Origin: CAZTDD01 sp964612675
GTDB taxonomy: Bacteria; Hinthialibacterota; Hinthialibacteria; Hinthialibacterales; JAKPRU01
Reading direction: 5' to 3'
DNA: 64,000 nt
NCBI GenBank assembly: GCA_964612675.1
Contig: CAZTDD010000001.1
Location: forward strand, 1 to 64,000
Below, piece by piece: positions 17,184 to 25,371 of this stretch; position 1 is the stretch's first letter; the number at the start of each line of letters is the position of its first letter. The position numbers were made by a program, and so were the translations under genes. Below the pieces are notes generated by a model. It did not search any database. It was not told the DNA's origin and saw only the letters and a program-made list of their open reading frames with translations.

Positions 17184-18566
17184 TTATGCAAATATCTCGG
17201 GTACCCACGAGGTGAACTCAAACGTCTGTCGTGGAAGGACGTCGCTCATCCAGAGGATCGTGAAGAGGAACAAAAGCAGATCGACCGTCTTGTTTCAGGT
17301 GAGGCGGAAGCGTATACGAGAGAACAACGATTTCTCTGCAAGGATGGCTCCGTCGTGTACGCCAATGTGTCGATGGGATTGGTGCGCAGCGCGGATGGAA
17401 CCCCCGAGTATTTTGTGGCATTGATCCAGGATATCAGTGAGCGCAAACGCGCCGAGGAGAAACTGCGACTCCTTTCATCGGCCGTGGAACAGAGCACGGA
17501 GGGACTGGCGATTGTCGACCTTGAGGGCACAATCATGTATACAAACAGAGTGTTTGCCCGTATGCACGGCCATGAACCGGACGAAATTACGGGGAAACAC
17601 CTGGGTGTTTTTCACACGCCGGAACAGATGCCTACCATCGAGTCCGCCATCGCACGAACGAAGGGAAAGGGTGAATTTGACGGGGAGATCAATCATGCCA
17701 GGAAGGATGGGAGTATATTCCCCGGGTTGATGCAGTGTTCGCTCTTGCGCGACGACAACGAGAAAGCTATCGGGATAATCGGGGCGCTCCGTGATATTAC
17801 GAATATCAAACGCTCGGAAATGGCTCTCCAAAAAGCCCATCAGGCTCTTGCGGTGAAGGCAGCCGAATTGGAGGGCGCGAATGAAGAACTTTCGGAGTAT
17901 GCACATGTTGTCGCTCACGATCTGAAAGCTCCGCTGCGTGCCATTCACAACTATGCGGATTTGCTTCGCGATGACCTTGCAGCCTCGCTTCATCCACCTC
18001 AGCGAGAATGTCTCGAAGGACTTTGTCGAGCGGCCCGCCAGGGGAACGAGCTTGTAGACGATCTCCTTGAACTCACCCGTATCGACGGTTCAAGCGCACA
18101 GATCGAAAAGATCGACATGCAGGCGTTCCTTCGCGATTTTTTCAATTCGATGGACCTCCCTGCAGATGTGGATGTGGTCGTTCAGCAAGAATGGCCCGCT
18201 TTGGAAGCGGAGGAGACTCTCCTGCGACAGATCCTCCAGAACCTGATCAGCAACGCAGTCAAATTCAATACGAAGAGTCCAAAGCGGATTGAGTTGGGTT
18301 GCCAGACGCGAAACGTCGATGATGTCGAAACCTATGAGATTTTCGTAAGGGATAATGGAATCGGCATTGACCCTACATATCATGAGCAAATCTTCCGCGT
18401 CTTCGAGCGCCTGCATTCCTTACAGGAATATGAGGGGACAGGTATCGGCCTTGCTATTGTCAAGAAAGCGGTAGCCACGCTGGAAGGCAGTATCCGCGTT
18501 GAATCCGAGCCGGGACAGGGCAGTACCTTTTACATCAGCCTTCCTAAATCGCATTGGCCGGCCTAG
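17184..18566 (+). pseudogene. C-terminal half of the broken sensor kinase: PAS-PAS-HisKA-HATPase
   Basis: Same frame as the upstream half, after the TAA at 17181-17183. It starts with the rest of the first PAS domain (LCKYLGYPRGELKRL, CKDGSVVYANVSMGLV, FVALIQDISERKRAEE) and a second PAS (STEGLAIVDLEGTIMYTN ... GALRDITNIKRS). The kinase core follows: H box VAHDLKAPLRAI with the phospho-His, N box LQNLISNAVKF, G1 DNGIGI, and G2 YEGTGIGLAIVKK. All ATP-binding and phosphoryl motifs are intact, so the enzyme part is not degraded. If translated alone it would have to start inside the PAS domain (e.g. ATG 17355). Readthrough, a recent nonsense mutation or an assembly error are all possible. Related role: sensing and phosphorelay from a His to the two N-terminal receivers. 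Confidence 0.78.
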
Positions 18567-18640
18567 GAAAGCGCAGCATTCTCAACGCGGCCATTTCAAT
18601 CACGTACGCACGAAGACACGTATCGGAGGCCAGAACCAAC

Positions 18641-20443
18641 ATGTCCGGACAAGGTGAATCAAGCGCCCAAACACAGAGTACTCGAAGGGACTTTTTGAAA
18701 GCCGTCGGTCTAGGAGCGGCGATTCCTGTTTTCGATCGAGTGGCGTCTGCGGTAACTCCGGCGGAGAATAAACCGAACATTATTCTCTGCATGACCGACG
18801 ATCAGGGATGGGGGGACGTGCATTTCCACAGCAACGAACTGATCGATACTCCCGTGCTTGACCGCCTGGCTAAGTCCGGCGCGAGTTTTGATCGATTTTA
18901 TGTCAGCCCTGTTTGTGCGCCCACGCGCGCGAGTCTGCTCACCGGGCGCTACAGCATGCGAAGCGGCGTTCACGGCGTTACACGTGGGCAAGAAACCATG
19001 CGCAGTGAAGAGACGACTATCGCCGAGGTGTTCAAGAAGGCGGGATATGCTACAGGCTGCTTCGGCAAATGGCACAACGGAGCGCATTTCCCCTATCATC
19101 CGAACGGTCAGGGATTTGACGAGTTTCTCGGTTTCTGTGCAGGCCATTGGAACAATTATTTCGATACGACGCTCGATCACAATGGCAAGATGAATCGGGT
19201 CGAAGGGTATATCACCGATGTATTGACCGATGCGGCAATGGGCTTCATCGAGAAAAACAGAGAGAGGCCGTTTTTTTGCTATCTGCCGTATAACGCACCC
19301 CATTCCCCGTGGCAAGTACCGGATCGCTATTTCGAAAAATACAAAGCACGTGGACTCGACGATGTAACCGCTTGTGCCTATGGGATGTGTGAGAATATCG
19401 ACGATAACCTCGGTCGCCTCTTCCGCAGAATCGAAAAACTGGGTTTGGAGGAGAACACGATTGTTCTCTTTCTAACGGATAACGGCCCAAACAGCGATCG
19501 CTATAACGGAGGTATGAAAGGAAGAAAAGGCAGCGCACATGAAGGGGGAATACGCGTGCCGCTGTTTATTCGCTGGCCGGGACAGATTGAAGCAGGAACG
19601 AAGGTCGAACAAATTGCGGCCCATATCGATCTGCTGCCGACATTGGCTGCGTTGTGTGGTATTCCGATGCCGGAGACAAAACCGCTGGACGGTTTGAACC
19701 TCGCACCGCTCCTCCAAGGCGAAACACGGGGCTGGCCCGACCGAAAGATATACACACACTGGGCGGGTCGCGGCTCTGTGAGAACCCAGCGATGGCGTGC
19801 GGTAACCAACGGAAAGTCATGGGAACTGTACGATATGCAGACCGACCCTCAGCAGAAAGAGGATGTTGCCGAGAAATACAAAGACATTTTGGAACAGCTC
19901 CGAAGCGCGTACGAACGGTGGTACAAGGACGTGACAAAGAATGGTTTCGATCCCATCCCTGTACCAATCGGCTATCCTCAAAGCCCGGAAGTGACCCTGC
20001 CGGGCCATGAGGCCTATCTCTATCCGGAGAAGGGCAAGGGAATCAGTTATGTCGGACGGAGCGGATGGGCGAACGATTGGGTGACGAACTGGACGGATGC
20101 GGATGCTTACCCCTACTGGGAGGTCGACGTTGTAAGATCCGGTGAATATGACATCACTCTGAATTATTGTTGTCCGAAAAGCGATCTCGGTGCGAGAGTT
20201 CGTGTCGAGATCGGCGATCGGTTTGTTGAAGGAACGATTGAAAAGGCACAGGATCCCGAGCCGATTCCAAGTCCGGACCGTGTACCTCGGAAAGAGGTTT
20301 ATGAGAAGGTGTGGGCTCCCTTGAAGCTCGGTACTGTGCAACTCGGCAAGGGGCGGACACGACTGAGTGTGAAAGCGCTCTCAAAACCGGGCGAGCATGT
20401 AATGGAACTCAAGGCAGTTGAGATTCGGAAGGTGGGAGGATGA
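18641..20443 (+). CDS. Cys-type arylsulfatase with a C-terminal beta domain
   Basis: 600 residues from the ATG at 18641, preferred because GGAGG lies 12 bases upstream and because the leader then fits a Tat signal (STRRDFLKAVGLGAA). The longer TTG-started frame (18554) overlaps the kinase end. The sulfatase fold shows PNIILCMTDDQGWGD with paired metal-binding Asp, and the formylglycine site C92-A-P-T-R. Further down come FGKWHNG and TDNGPNSDRYN. Residues about 470-600 form an extra beta domain (VEIGDRFVEGTIE), probably a sugar-binding or stability module. Exported. Substrate: sulfated polysaccharide, not known more closely. Confidence 0.9.
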   Translation: MSGQGESSAQTQSTRRDFLKAVGLGAAIPVFDRVASAVTPAENKPNIILCMTDDQGWGDVHFHSNELIDTPVLDRLAKSGASFDRFYVSPVCAPTRASLLTGRYSMRSGVHGVTRGQETMRSEETTIAEVFKKAGYATGCFGKWHNGAHFPYHPNGQGFDEFLGFCAGHWNNYFDTTLDHNGKMNRVEGYITDVLTDAAMGFIEKNRERPFFCYLPYNAPHSPWQVPDRYFEKYKARGLDDVTACAYGMCENIDDNLGRLFRRIEKLGLEENTIVLFLTDNGPNSDRYNGGMKGRKGSAHEGGIRVPLFIRWPGQIEAGTKVEQIAAHIDLLPTLAALCGIPMPETKPLDGLNLAPLLQGETRGWPDRKIYTHWAGRGSVRTQRWRAVTNGKSWELYDMQTDPQQKEDVAEKYKDILEQLRSAYERWYKDVTKNGFDPIPVPIGYPQSPEVTLPGHEAYLYPEKGKGISYVGRSGWANDWVTNWTDADAYPYWEVDVVRSGEYDITLNYCCPKSDLGARVRVEIGDRFVEGTIEKAQDPEPIPSPDRVPRKEVYEKVWAPLKLGTVQLGKGRTRLSVKALSKPGEHVMELKAVEIRKVGG

Positions 20444-20590
20444 ACTGCGACCACCCCCAAGCGGACAGGCTGTGTCAGAAGCAGCCGGGAAGCGAGAAAG
20501 GAATCTCTCCCAAGATTGACAGGCTCGCAAAGAGTCGACGGTTGGCATCGGAAGTTCCCTCTCCCCCCGGGAGAGGGTTAGGGTGAGGGG

Positions 20591-20932
20591 CGATTCTTGC
20601 ATTGGATTCGCGTATGATGATTATCTTGTGTATTCGTCAGAGACAGGAAATGAATCAGAGGCAAAGGGCTTTTGTGATGACAAGGTCCCGTCACGTACAA
20701 TGGAACATCAGCGCAAAATGCAACACTCCCTCACCCCGGCCCTCTCCCAGAGGGAGAGGGGCGATCATTGCACTGGATTCGGGTATTATGACTATCTTGT
20801 GTATTCGCCAGAGACAGCAAATGAATCAACGGCAAATGGTGTGGATAATGACAGAGGTCTGTAGCACACAAAGGAACGTCAGCGGATAATGCAATGTCCC
20901 CTCACCCCGGCCCTCTCCCAGAGGGAGAGGGA
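20591..20932. repeat. Tandem duplication of a 171-bp unit with hairpins
   Basis: Unit 1 is 20591-20761 and unit 2 is 20762-20932. They share cgatcattgcactggattcg-like openings, the segment atcttgtgtattcg, agagacag and aaatgaatca, and the final ctcaccccggccctctccc plus its mirror gggagaggg. Each unit ends in a CCCTCTCCCAGAGGGAGAGGG-type hairpin (20740-20760, 20911-20931), and a related hairpin (20558-20577) lies before unit 1. The units differ by scattered point changes, so the duplication is not very recent. Confidence 0.75.
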
Positions 20933-20945
20933 GAAGATCTCTCCA

Positions 20946-21128
20946 GACTTTTTGCGATGGCGTCAAGATTGGGGGCGTCGGAAAAAGTCGGGAATACGAA
21001 TTTCAACCCCCTCCTAACCTCCCCCGATCTTCGGGGGAGGAAAAGGAATGAGCATCTTTACGCTGTCTTCTCCCCCAAGAGGGACACGCTTGCGTGGCCA
21101 AAGGAAGGGGAGATACAGAGGGGGTTGA
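20946..21128 (+). repeat. Family A repeat, copy 3, with two end-like motifs at its left
   Basis: The core 21004-21128 matches 7755-7879 (ctcctaacctcccccgat, agagggacacgcttgcgtgg, aaggggagat). To its left a left-end-like motif (about 20973-20991, gggcgtcggaaaaagtcgg) is preceded 8 bases earlier by a right-end-like motif (20946-20964, gactttttgcgatggcgtc). No right end follows the core. This looks like two elements joined end to end, the first mostly lost. Confidence 0.65.
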
Positions 21129-21366
21129 AAATACGGGGCTTCTCAACACATCGTCACGTCTGCTGCTTGCATTTTGGTGCGTTATGACACAGCCTCGGAA
21201 TTGGGAATGGCACCCAACTCCATCTCCTTCCCCCAAGCGGAATTGGGGGCACCCAATTCTGATTAATCCGTGCCCTGGATCGATTATTCGGTGTTATCGA
21301 ATATTCGGGGGCGAATATAGTGTCGATGAATTGCTGATGCCCAACAATTATAGATAATCCTTAATT

Positions 21367-22512
21367 CTATTTCAGGAAAAACTCAAAAAAACGATAGATG
21401 ATTTCATTGGACTCGGGTGTTGGTGAATGCCCCTCGCGGTTGGTCATTGCAACCCGGTTAGAGAAACCGAGCAAACGGTTTACCGCGATCGAATGATTCA
21501 ACGCCTTCCAGCGAGCCGGACGATCCTCGGCTCCTCCTGAAACAAGAAAAGGACGCGGACACATGAGGACATGAAGTTCATGCAGATCATGTCCCTCTTC
21601 CATGAGTGTTTTATACGCCCCGGTACGCGGGTTTTCCTCTGTCGGGCCGCCGGGAGGTCTCTTTGAACCAGGGACTTTCCCGAGATACCAACGGTCCCAG
21701 TAATTCACGTTCGGACGGCTCTCATCGAACACAATACCGGGATCGGACCACGCGGCGCAGGCAAATTCGTCATAAAGACAGGAGGCAGACATCGCCCATT
21801 TGCCTCCGTAGGAATGCCCGACAATTCCGATTCGGTCTTCATCGACCTCAGGGAGACCGGCCAATGCTCGGTGACAATTGGCCGCGACGTAGGCATGGAA
21901 CGAAAGCGGCTGACACTCAGCCACACCGGTATCGGGTTCACGTGCCGAACCGCCGGGCGATCCGATGGAAAGGGAGACAAATCCTCTTTTGGTTAATTGA
22001 TAGCCGAAATCACGCAGTTCCTTGCCAAGCCCTGCACCGGTTTCGGGATCGTAATAGGGAACGACAACCGCTGGAAAAGGACCTTTGCCGTTGGGAACCA
22101 ACAGATAACCGTCTGTAGTCTGCCCCTCGGGGGCGATGTCGACACGTACGGAATACTGTATGAAATCTTCGCGGTTTTTCTTTTCCAAGCGTTTGATTTT
22201 GGGGCTTTCCAGCAGCGGCGGCCACGGTCCCATCACGCCATGCCAGTAATTGAGTATCTCTTTTCGCTTCTCTTTCCATGCCTCCGGTGTCTCCACTCGG
22301 CTTCCATCCGCAAAATATAGAGGAGAGTCGTAATCCCCGAAATCATTTGCGAGTTCCAGAGGTGGGCTGAAGTACGGAGCGAAATCCAACGGGAGGCTGT
22401 TTTTCGAGATTCTTGCTTTCTCCAAACCATCCGCGATACAGGGCAATTGCGCAATGGCGATAATGAAGAAAAACAATACGGATATTCTGAGAAAATCGAT
22501 TCTTGCTCGCAT
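21367..22512 (-). CDS. Exported alpha/beta-hydrolase (esterase / acyl hydrolase family)
   Basis: 381 residues. Signal peptide at 9-28 (hydrophobic, ending LPCIADG). An alpha/beta-hydrolase fold shows GGSAREPD, then the nucleophile elbow GHSYGGKWA with Ser234, and the catalytic His near residue 365 in NREGHSPTP. The early region (YWHGVMGPWPP) is typical of the acetyl-xylan-esterase/ dienelactone-hydrolase-like proteins of polysaccharide utilisation loci. The acid residue is likely in ED-rich VSGGAEDRP. Likely deacylates sugars. GAGGA precedes the ATG. It lies downstream of the Gfo/Idh gene on the same strand. Confidence 0.78.
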   Translation of the reverse strand: MRARIDFLRISVLFFFIIAIAQLPCIADGLEKARISKNSLPLDFAPYFSPPLELANDFGDYDSPLYFADGSRVETPEAWKEKRKEILNYWHGVMGPWPPLLESPKIKRLEKKNREDFIQYSVRVDIAPEGQTTDGYLLVPNGKGPFPAVVVPYYDPETGAGLGKELRDFGYQLTKRGFVSLSIGSPGGSAREPDTGVAECQPLSFHAYVAANCHRALAGLPEVDEDRIGIVGHSYGGKWAMSASCLYDEFACAAWSDPGIVFDESRPNVNYWDRWYLGKVPGSKRPPGGPTEENPRTGAYKTLMEEGHDLHELHVLMCPRPFLVSGGAEDRPARWKALNHSIAVNRLLGFSNRVAMTNREGHSPTPESNEIIYRFFEFFLK

Positions 22513-22527
22513 ATTTCATCCTCTGAT

Positions 22528-22546
22528 CACAGGCTGGAAGCCTGTG
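22528..22546. repeat. Palindrome CACAGGCT-GGA-AGCCTGTG
   Basis: A perfect 8-bp inverted repeat with a 3-base loop, in the gap between two minus-strand genes. It has no T-run, so a terminator role is weak. A related partial copy (gtggcacaggcgttctagac) lies 30 bases away (22574-22593). It looks like a REP-type mini-repeat. Confidence 0.55.
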
Positions 22547-22604
22547 CCACCCAAGGTTGCGATGGTCACCTGAGTGGCACAGGCGTTCTAGACACATTCA
22601 TGAG

Positions 22605-22654
22605 CGATAATAACCGATAATAACTGATCAGAACTGATCAGAATCGATCAGACA
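22605..22654. repeat. Five ~10-bp tandem units running into a gene's 3' end
   Basis: Units cgataataac, cgataataac, tgatcagaac, tgatcagaat, cgatcagaca lie at 22605-22654. The spacing equals one helical turn. The last unit contains the stop codon and last residue codon of the minus-strand Gfo/Idh gene (stop 22648-22650). tgatca is itself palindromic. Could be a protein binding array or slipped-strand junk. Confidence 0.55.
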
Positions 22655-23973
22655 ATTACCTCTTTGTCTCGATCCCATCGCACAAGCCGTTTCTTTTTCA
22701 GCGACTCGACCGACATGAGGAATGTTGCTGTTTCGATAAACGCTTGATCTTCGTTGCATCTCGTTCTCGTTCCGTTTCTCACGCAGTTGACGAATTCCTG
22801 CTGGTGGTTGGGAAGATCGGGCGTTTTTGATGGATCGAACTTCATGAAGGGTTCGCCGTACGGGATTTTTCCCGACTCGATCAGCGGTGTATATTTCTTG
22901 GATTCCCGTTCGGCAAACACATCGAACGTGCTCACCGACTGAGCGATCGTGTCGAAGCGAAGTGTCGCCTCTTTGCCTCGGAACTCCGGTGGTTGAACCA
23001 GAGCGGCTGTGTTCATGCTACAGTCGAATGTGACGGTGCGTCCTTCCTTTTCCCAATGGTAGATCGTGTTCCAGGTATCGGGGACCTCGCGGCCGTCCTC
23101 CAGGAGGGAGTTCAGTCCTGTGCACATGCAGGTATCGGGGATACCGTGATTCAGCACGGCTTGCACGAAATCGAGTTCATGCGAAAGCAAATCGCCTGCA
23201 ACGCCCGTACCGTAGTCCCAGTAGCACCGCCAATGCCAGAAATGCTCCATGGAGAAGGGACGTTTTTCGAGCGGCCCCAGCCACCGGTCCCAATCCAGGT
23301 CCCGGATGACCTCTTGCGGGTCGGGTCTATCGTAGACGGTATAGCCGCCATACCAGCGCCAGATGTTTCGTCCAAGGGGACGATTCTCGAACCGGCCCGT
23401 CCTGACGAGAGTCACCGGCCCGATAACCCCTTCCTTGATTAGTTCGGCTGCCTGGATTCCTGCCGGCAAAGCTCGTGCCTGGTGTCCGAGCTGCATCACA
23501 ATGCCCGTTTCCTTAACGGTCTTCAGCATTTTCTTCCCTTCCTCGATTGTGCGGGTCCAGCCCTTTTCGACATAGGCGCCTTTCCCCGCCTTGGCGGCAT
23601 CGATCAGCATGAGCGAATGCCAATGGTCGGGAACGGCGATAGTCACCGCATCCACGTTCGGATCGGCCAAGAGATCGTGATAATCCACATACGCTTTTGC
23701 ATCGGGATTCTGGCTAATATGCAAGCCCTTTTCCCGGTGTGGTTTGTAGACGTCGCAAACCGCAACAACCTTTGCGCCTTCCGCACGGCTAAAATGCCGG
23801 CACAGGGTTCCACCGCGCACCCCCAGGCCGATACAGCCGATGCCTACCGTTTCATTCGGCGATTTAGCGGCCAAAACTCCGGGCGCTGCAGCGCTCAGGG
23901 CCGCCAGTGTAGTGGCTCCTTTTCCTGTTTTCTCAAGAAACTCTCTGCGCGTGATACTGTTCTGTTCGTTCAT
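22648..23973 (-). CDS. Exported Gfo/Idh/MocA-family oxidoreductase
   Basis: 441 residues. A Tat-type leader (TRREFLEKTGKGATTLAA) is followed by the Rossmann start VGIGCIGLGVRGGTL, and the family's next segments are clear: VCDVYKPHREKG, the DPNVDAVTIAVPDHWHS region, and YVEKGWTRTIEEGKK. This last carries E-K-G-W, where most family members have EKPL. The C-terminal alpha/beta domain follows. It binds NAD(P) or is a sugar-binding relative; catalytic use of NAD outside the cytoplasm would be unusual. GGAGGC precedes the ATG. Substrate: probably a sugar or sugar acid derivative. Confidence 0.87.
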   Translation of the reverse strand: MNEQNSITRREFLEKTGKGATTLAALSAAAPGVLAAKSPNETVGIGCIGLGVRGGTLCRHFSRAEGAKVVAVCDVYKPHREKGLHISQNPDAKAYVDYHDLLADPNVDAVTIAVPDHWHSLMLIDAAKAGKGAYVEKGWTRTIEEGKKMLKTVKETGIVMQLGHQARALPAGIQAAELIKEGVIGPVTLVRTGRFENRPLGRNIWRWYGGYTVYDRPDPQEVIRDLDWDRWLGPLEKRPFSMEHFWHWRCYWDYGTGVAGDLLSHELDFVQAVLNHGIPDTCMCTGLNSLLEDGREVPDTWNTIYHWEKEGRTVTFDCSMNTAALVQPPEFRGKEATLRFDTIAQSVSTFDVFAERESKKYTPLIESGKIPYGEPFMKFDPSKTPDLPNHQQEFVNCVRNGTRTRCNEDQAFIETATFLMSVESLKKKRLVRWDRDKEVIV

Positions 23974-24143
23974 GAGTGCCTCCGAGTGGTTTCGGCGGTT
24001 GCGTGCCTGAATCGCCGATTTGGATGTTAGACGAAAGACACGGCACGAACCGACCTTGCACGAGCTGTCAGAACCTCAGGATTTGTTCGGACATGGTATT
24101 ACGTTAGCGGAAGCCCGAGAGATTGTTAAGCCGTAACGGCTGA

Positions 24144-24180
24144 TCTCCGGTTCCTGGTTTATGGTCTCCGGTTCCTGGTT
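24144..24180. repeat. 16-bp direct repeat (tctccggttcctggtt) at 21-bp period
   Basis: Two exact copies at 24144-24159 and 24165-24180, in the 296-base divergent region between the Gfo/Idh gene and the first zinc dehydrogenase. They lie 90-126 bases before the dehydrogenase ATG, so they could be operator half-sites for the dehydrogenase pair, but no regulator gene is near. Confidence 0.5.
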
Positions 24181-24269
24181 GGGCGATTGGTAAGCACGTT
24201 GTTGAGGTGTTCTGATGGGACTTGAAGCATGATAGGATTCGCAAGGTCTATTTGGAAAGGCGTTATCTG

Positions 24270-25343
24270 ATGACAGTGAGATCCGAAACCATGAAAGCGG
24301 CCGTGTTGCACGGCATAGGGGACATTCGCGTTGAAGACGTGAAATGTCTGAACCCCGGTCCTTCGGATGTGCTCATCCGTGTCCATGTCTGTTGTGTGTG
24401 CGGATCGGACGTCCGCATTTTCAATCATGGTAATGAGCGCGTGATTTACCCGTCCATTATCGGTCATGAGATGGCGGGAGAAATCGTCGAAGTGGGCGAT
24501 GAGGTCACTAGATATAAGCCGGGAGACCGAATCTGTGTGGGATCGGATGTCCCTAACATGGAGGAGAGTTGGGGAAAGAACGGGATGGGGAACCTCTGCG
24601 ACATCAATTACGCGGTCGGTTATCAGTTTCCGGGAGGATTCGCGGAGTATTGCCTCTTGAACGATCTCACGCTGCGGTATGGTCCGGTGGCGAGAATTCC
24701 GGAAGGCCTGCCCTACGAAGAAGCGGCATTGGCAGAACCTTTGGCATGCTGTATCAACGGACTTGAGAGATCGTTCCTTCAGCCCGGAAAAACCGTTCTG
24801 ATTATCGGTGCGGGGCCGATCGGGATCCTTTTGGCACGCGCTGCGGAGGCATTCGGTGCGACATTGACGGTTTTAGTGGATCGCGATGATAACCGGGTCC
24901 GATTAGCAAAGGAATCAGGCGTGAAGAACGTCTTTGACAGCCGAACGACTTCGCTGCGTGAGTTGGATGAAGGATTTGACAAGGAACGGCAAGGATTCGA
25001 TGTGATTCTCACGGCGTGTCCCAGCCCGGAAGCGCATGAGGAAGCGATTGAAGTCGTAGCCAAGCGCGGAGTCGTGAATCTTTTCGGCGGTTTACCTTCC
25101 GATGCCCGCAAAATATCGTTTCTTTCGAATTTGGTTCATTACAAAGAAGCGTACATAACAGGGGCGCACGGATCGACACCGGTACAACATCGATTAGCGC
25201 TGGATTTGATTTCGGAGGGGCGGATTGACGTGGCATCGCTGATTAGTCATCGATTTCCCCTGGAGAAGATCGAAGATGCCTTCTCAACAGTTATGGAAAA
25301 GAGGGGCCTCAAAGTGGCTGTTCTTCCAAACCAGCTGGACTGA
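24270..25343 (+). CDS. Zinc-type sugar/polyol dehydrogenase (MDR family)
   Basis: 357 residues from the ATG at 24270 (GGAAAGG 10 bases before; an upstream TTG at 24222 gives no better fit). Medium-chain dehydrogenase. Catalytic zinc ligands: CGSDVRIF Cys and IIGHEMAGEIVE His/Glu, with AEPLACCING later. The structural-zinc loop is odd: the usual CxxCxxC cluster is replaced by NMEESWGKNGMGNLC, with only one Cys. The NAD fold carries VLIIGAGPIGILLARA. GYQFPGGFAEYCLL is seen in dehydrogenases of sugar phosphates. It oxidises a polyol or sugar alcohol to the keto sugar. The next dehydrogenase is 28 bases downstream. Confidence 0.85.
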   Translation: MTVRSETMKAAVLHGIGDIRVEDVKCLNPGPSDVLIRVHVCCVCGSDVRIFNHGNERVIYPSIIGHEMAGEIVEVGDEVTRYKPGDRICVGSDVPNMEESWGKNGMGNLCDINYAVGYQFPGGFAEYCLLNDLTLRYGPVARIPEGLPYEEAALAEPLACCINGLERSFLQPGKTVLIIGAGPIGILLARAAEAFGATLTVLVDRDDNRVRLAKESGVKNVFDSRTTSLRELDEGFDKERQGFDVILTACPSPEAHEEAIEVVAKRGVVNLFGGLPSDARKISFLSNLVHYKEAYITGAHGSTPVQHRLALDLISEGRIDVASLISHRFPLEKIEDAFSTVMEKRGLKVAVLPNQLD

Positions 25344-25371
25344 ACTCACTCCAACTCATGGGATGCTGAAT

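Larger units (their letters stand above)
20444..21366. other. Gene-free region packed with repeats
   Basis: 923 bases without a supported gene. It holds the tandem 171-bp repeat (20591-20932) and a family A element (21004-21128) described separately. The last 235 bases are low in features, with a repeated 'cacccaactc/cacccaattc' motif (21210-21262). Confidence 0.6.
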
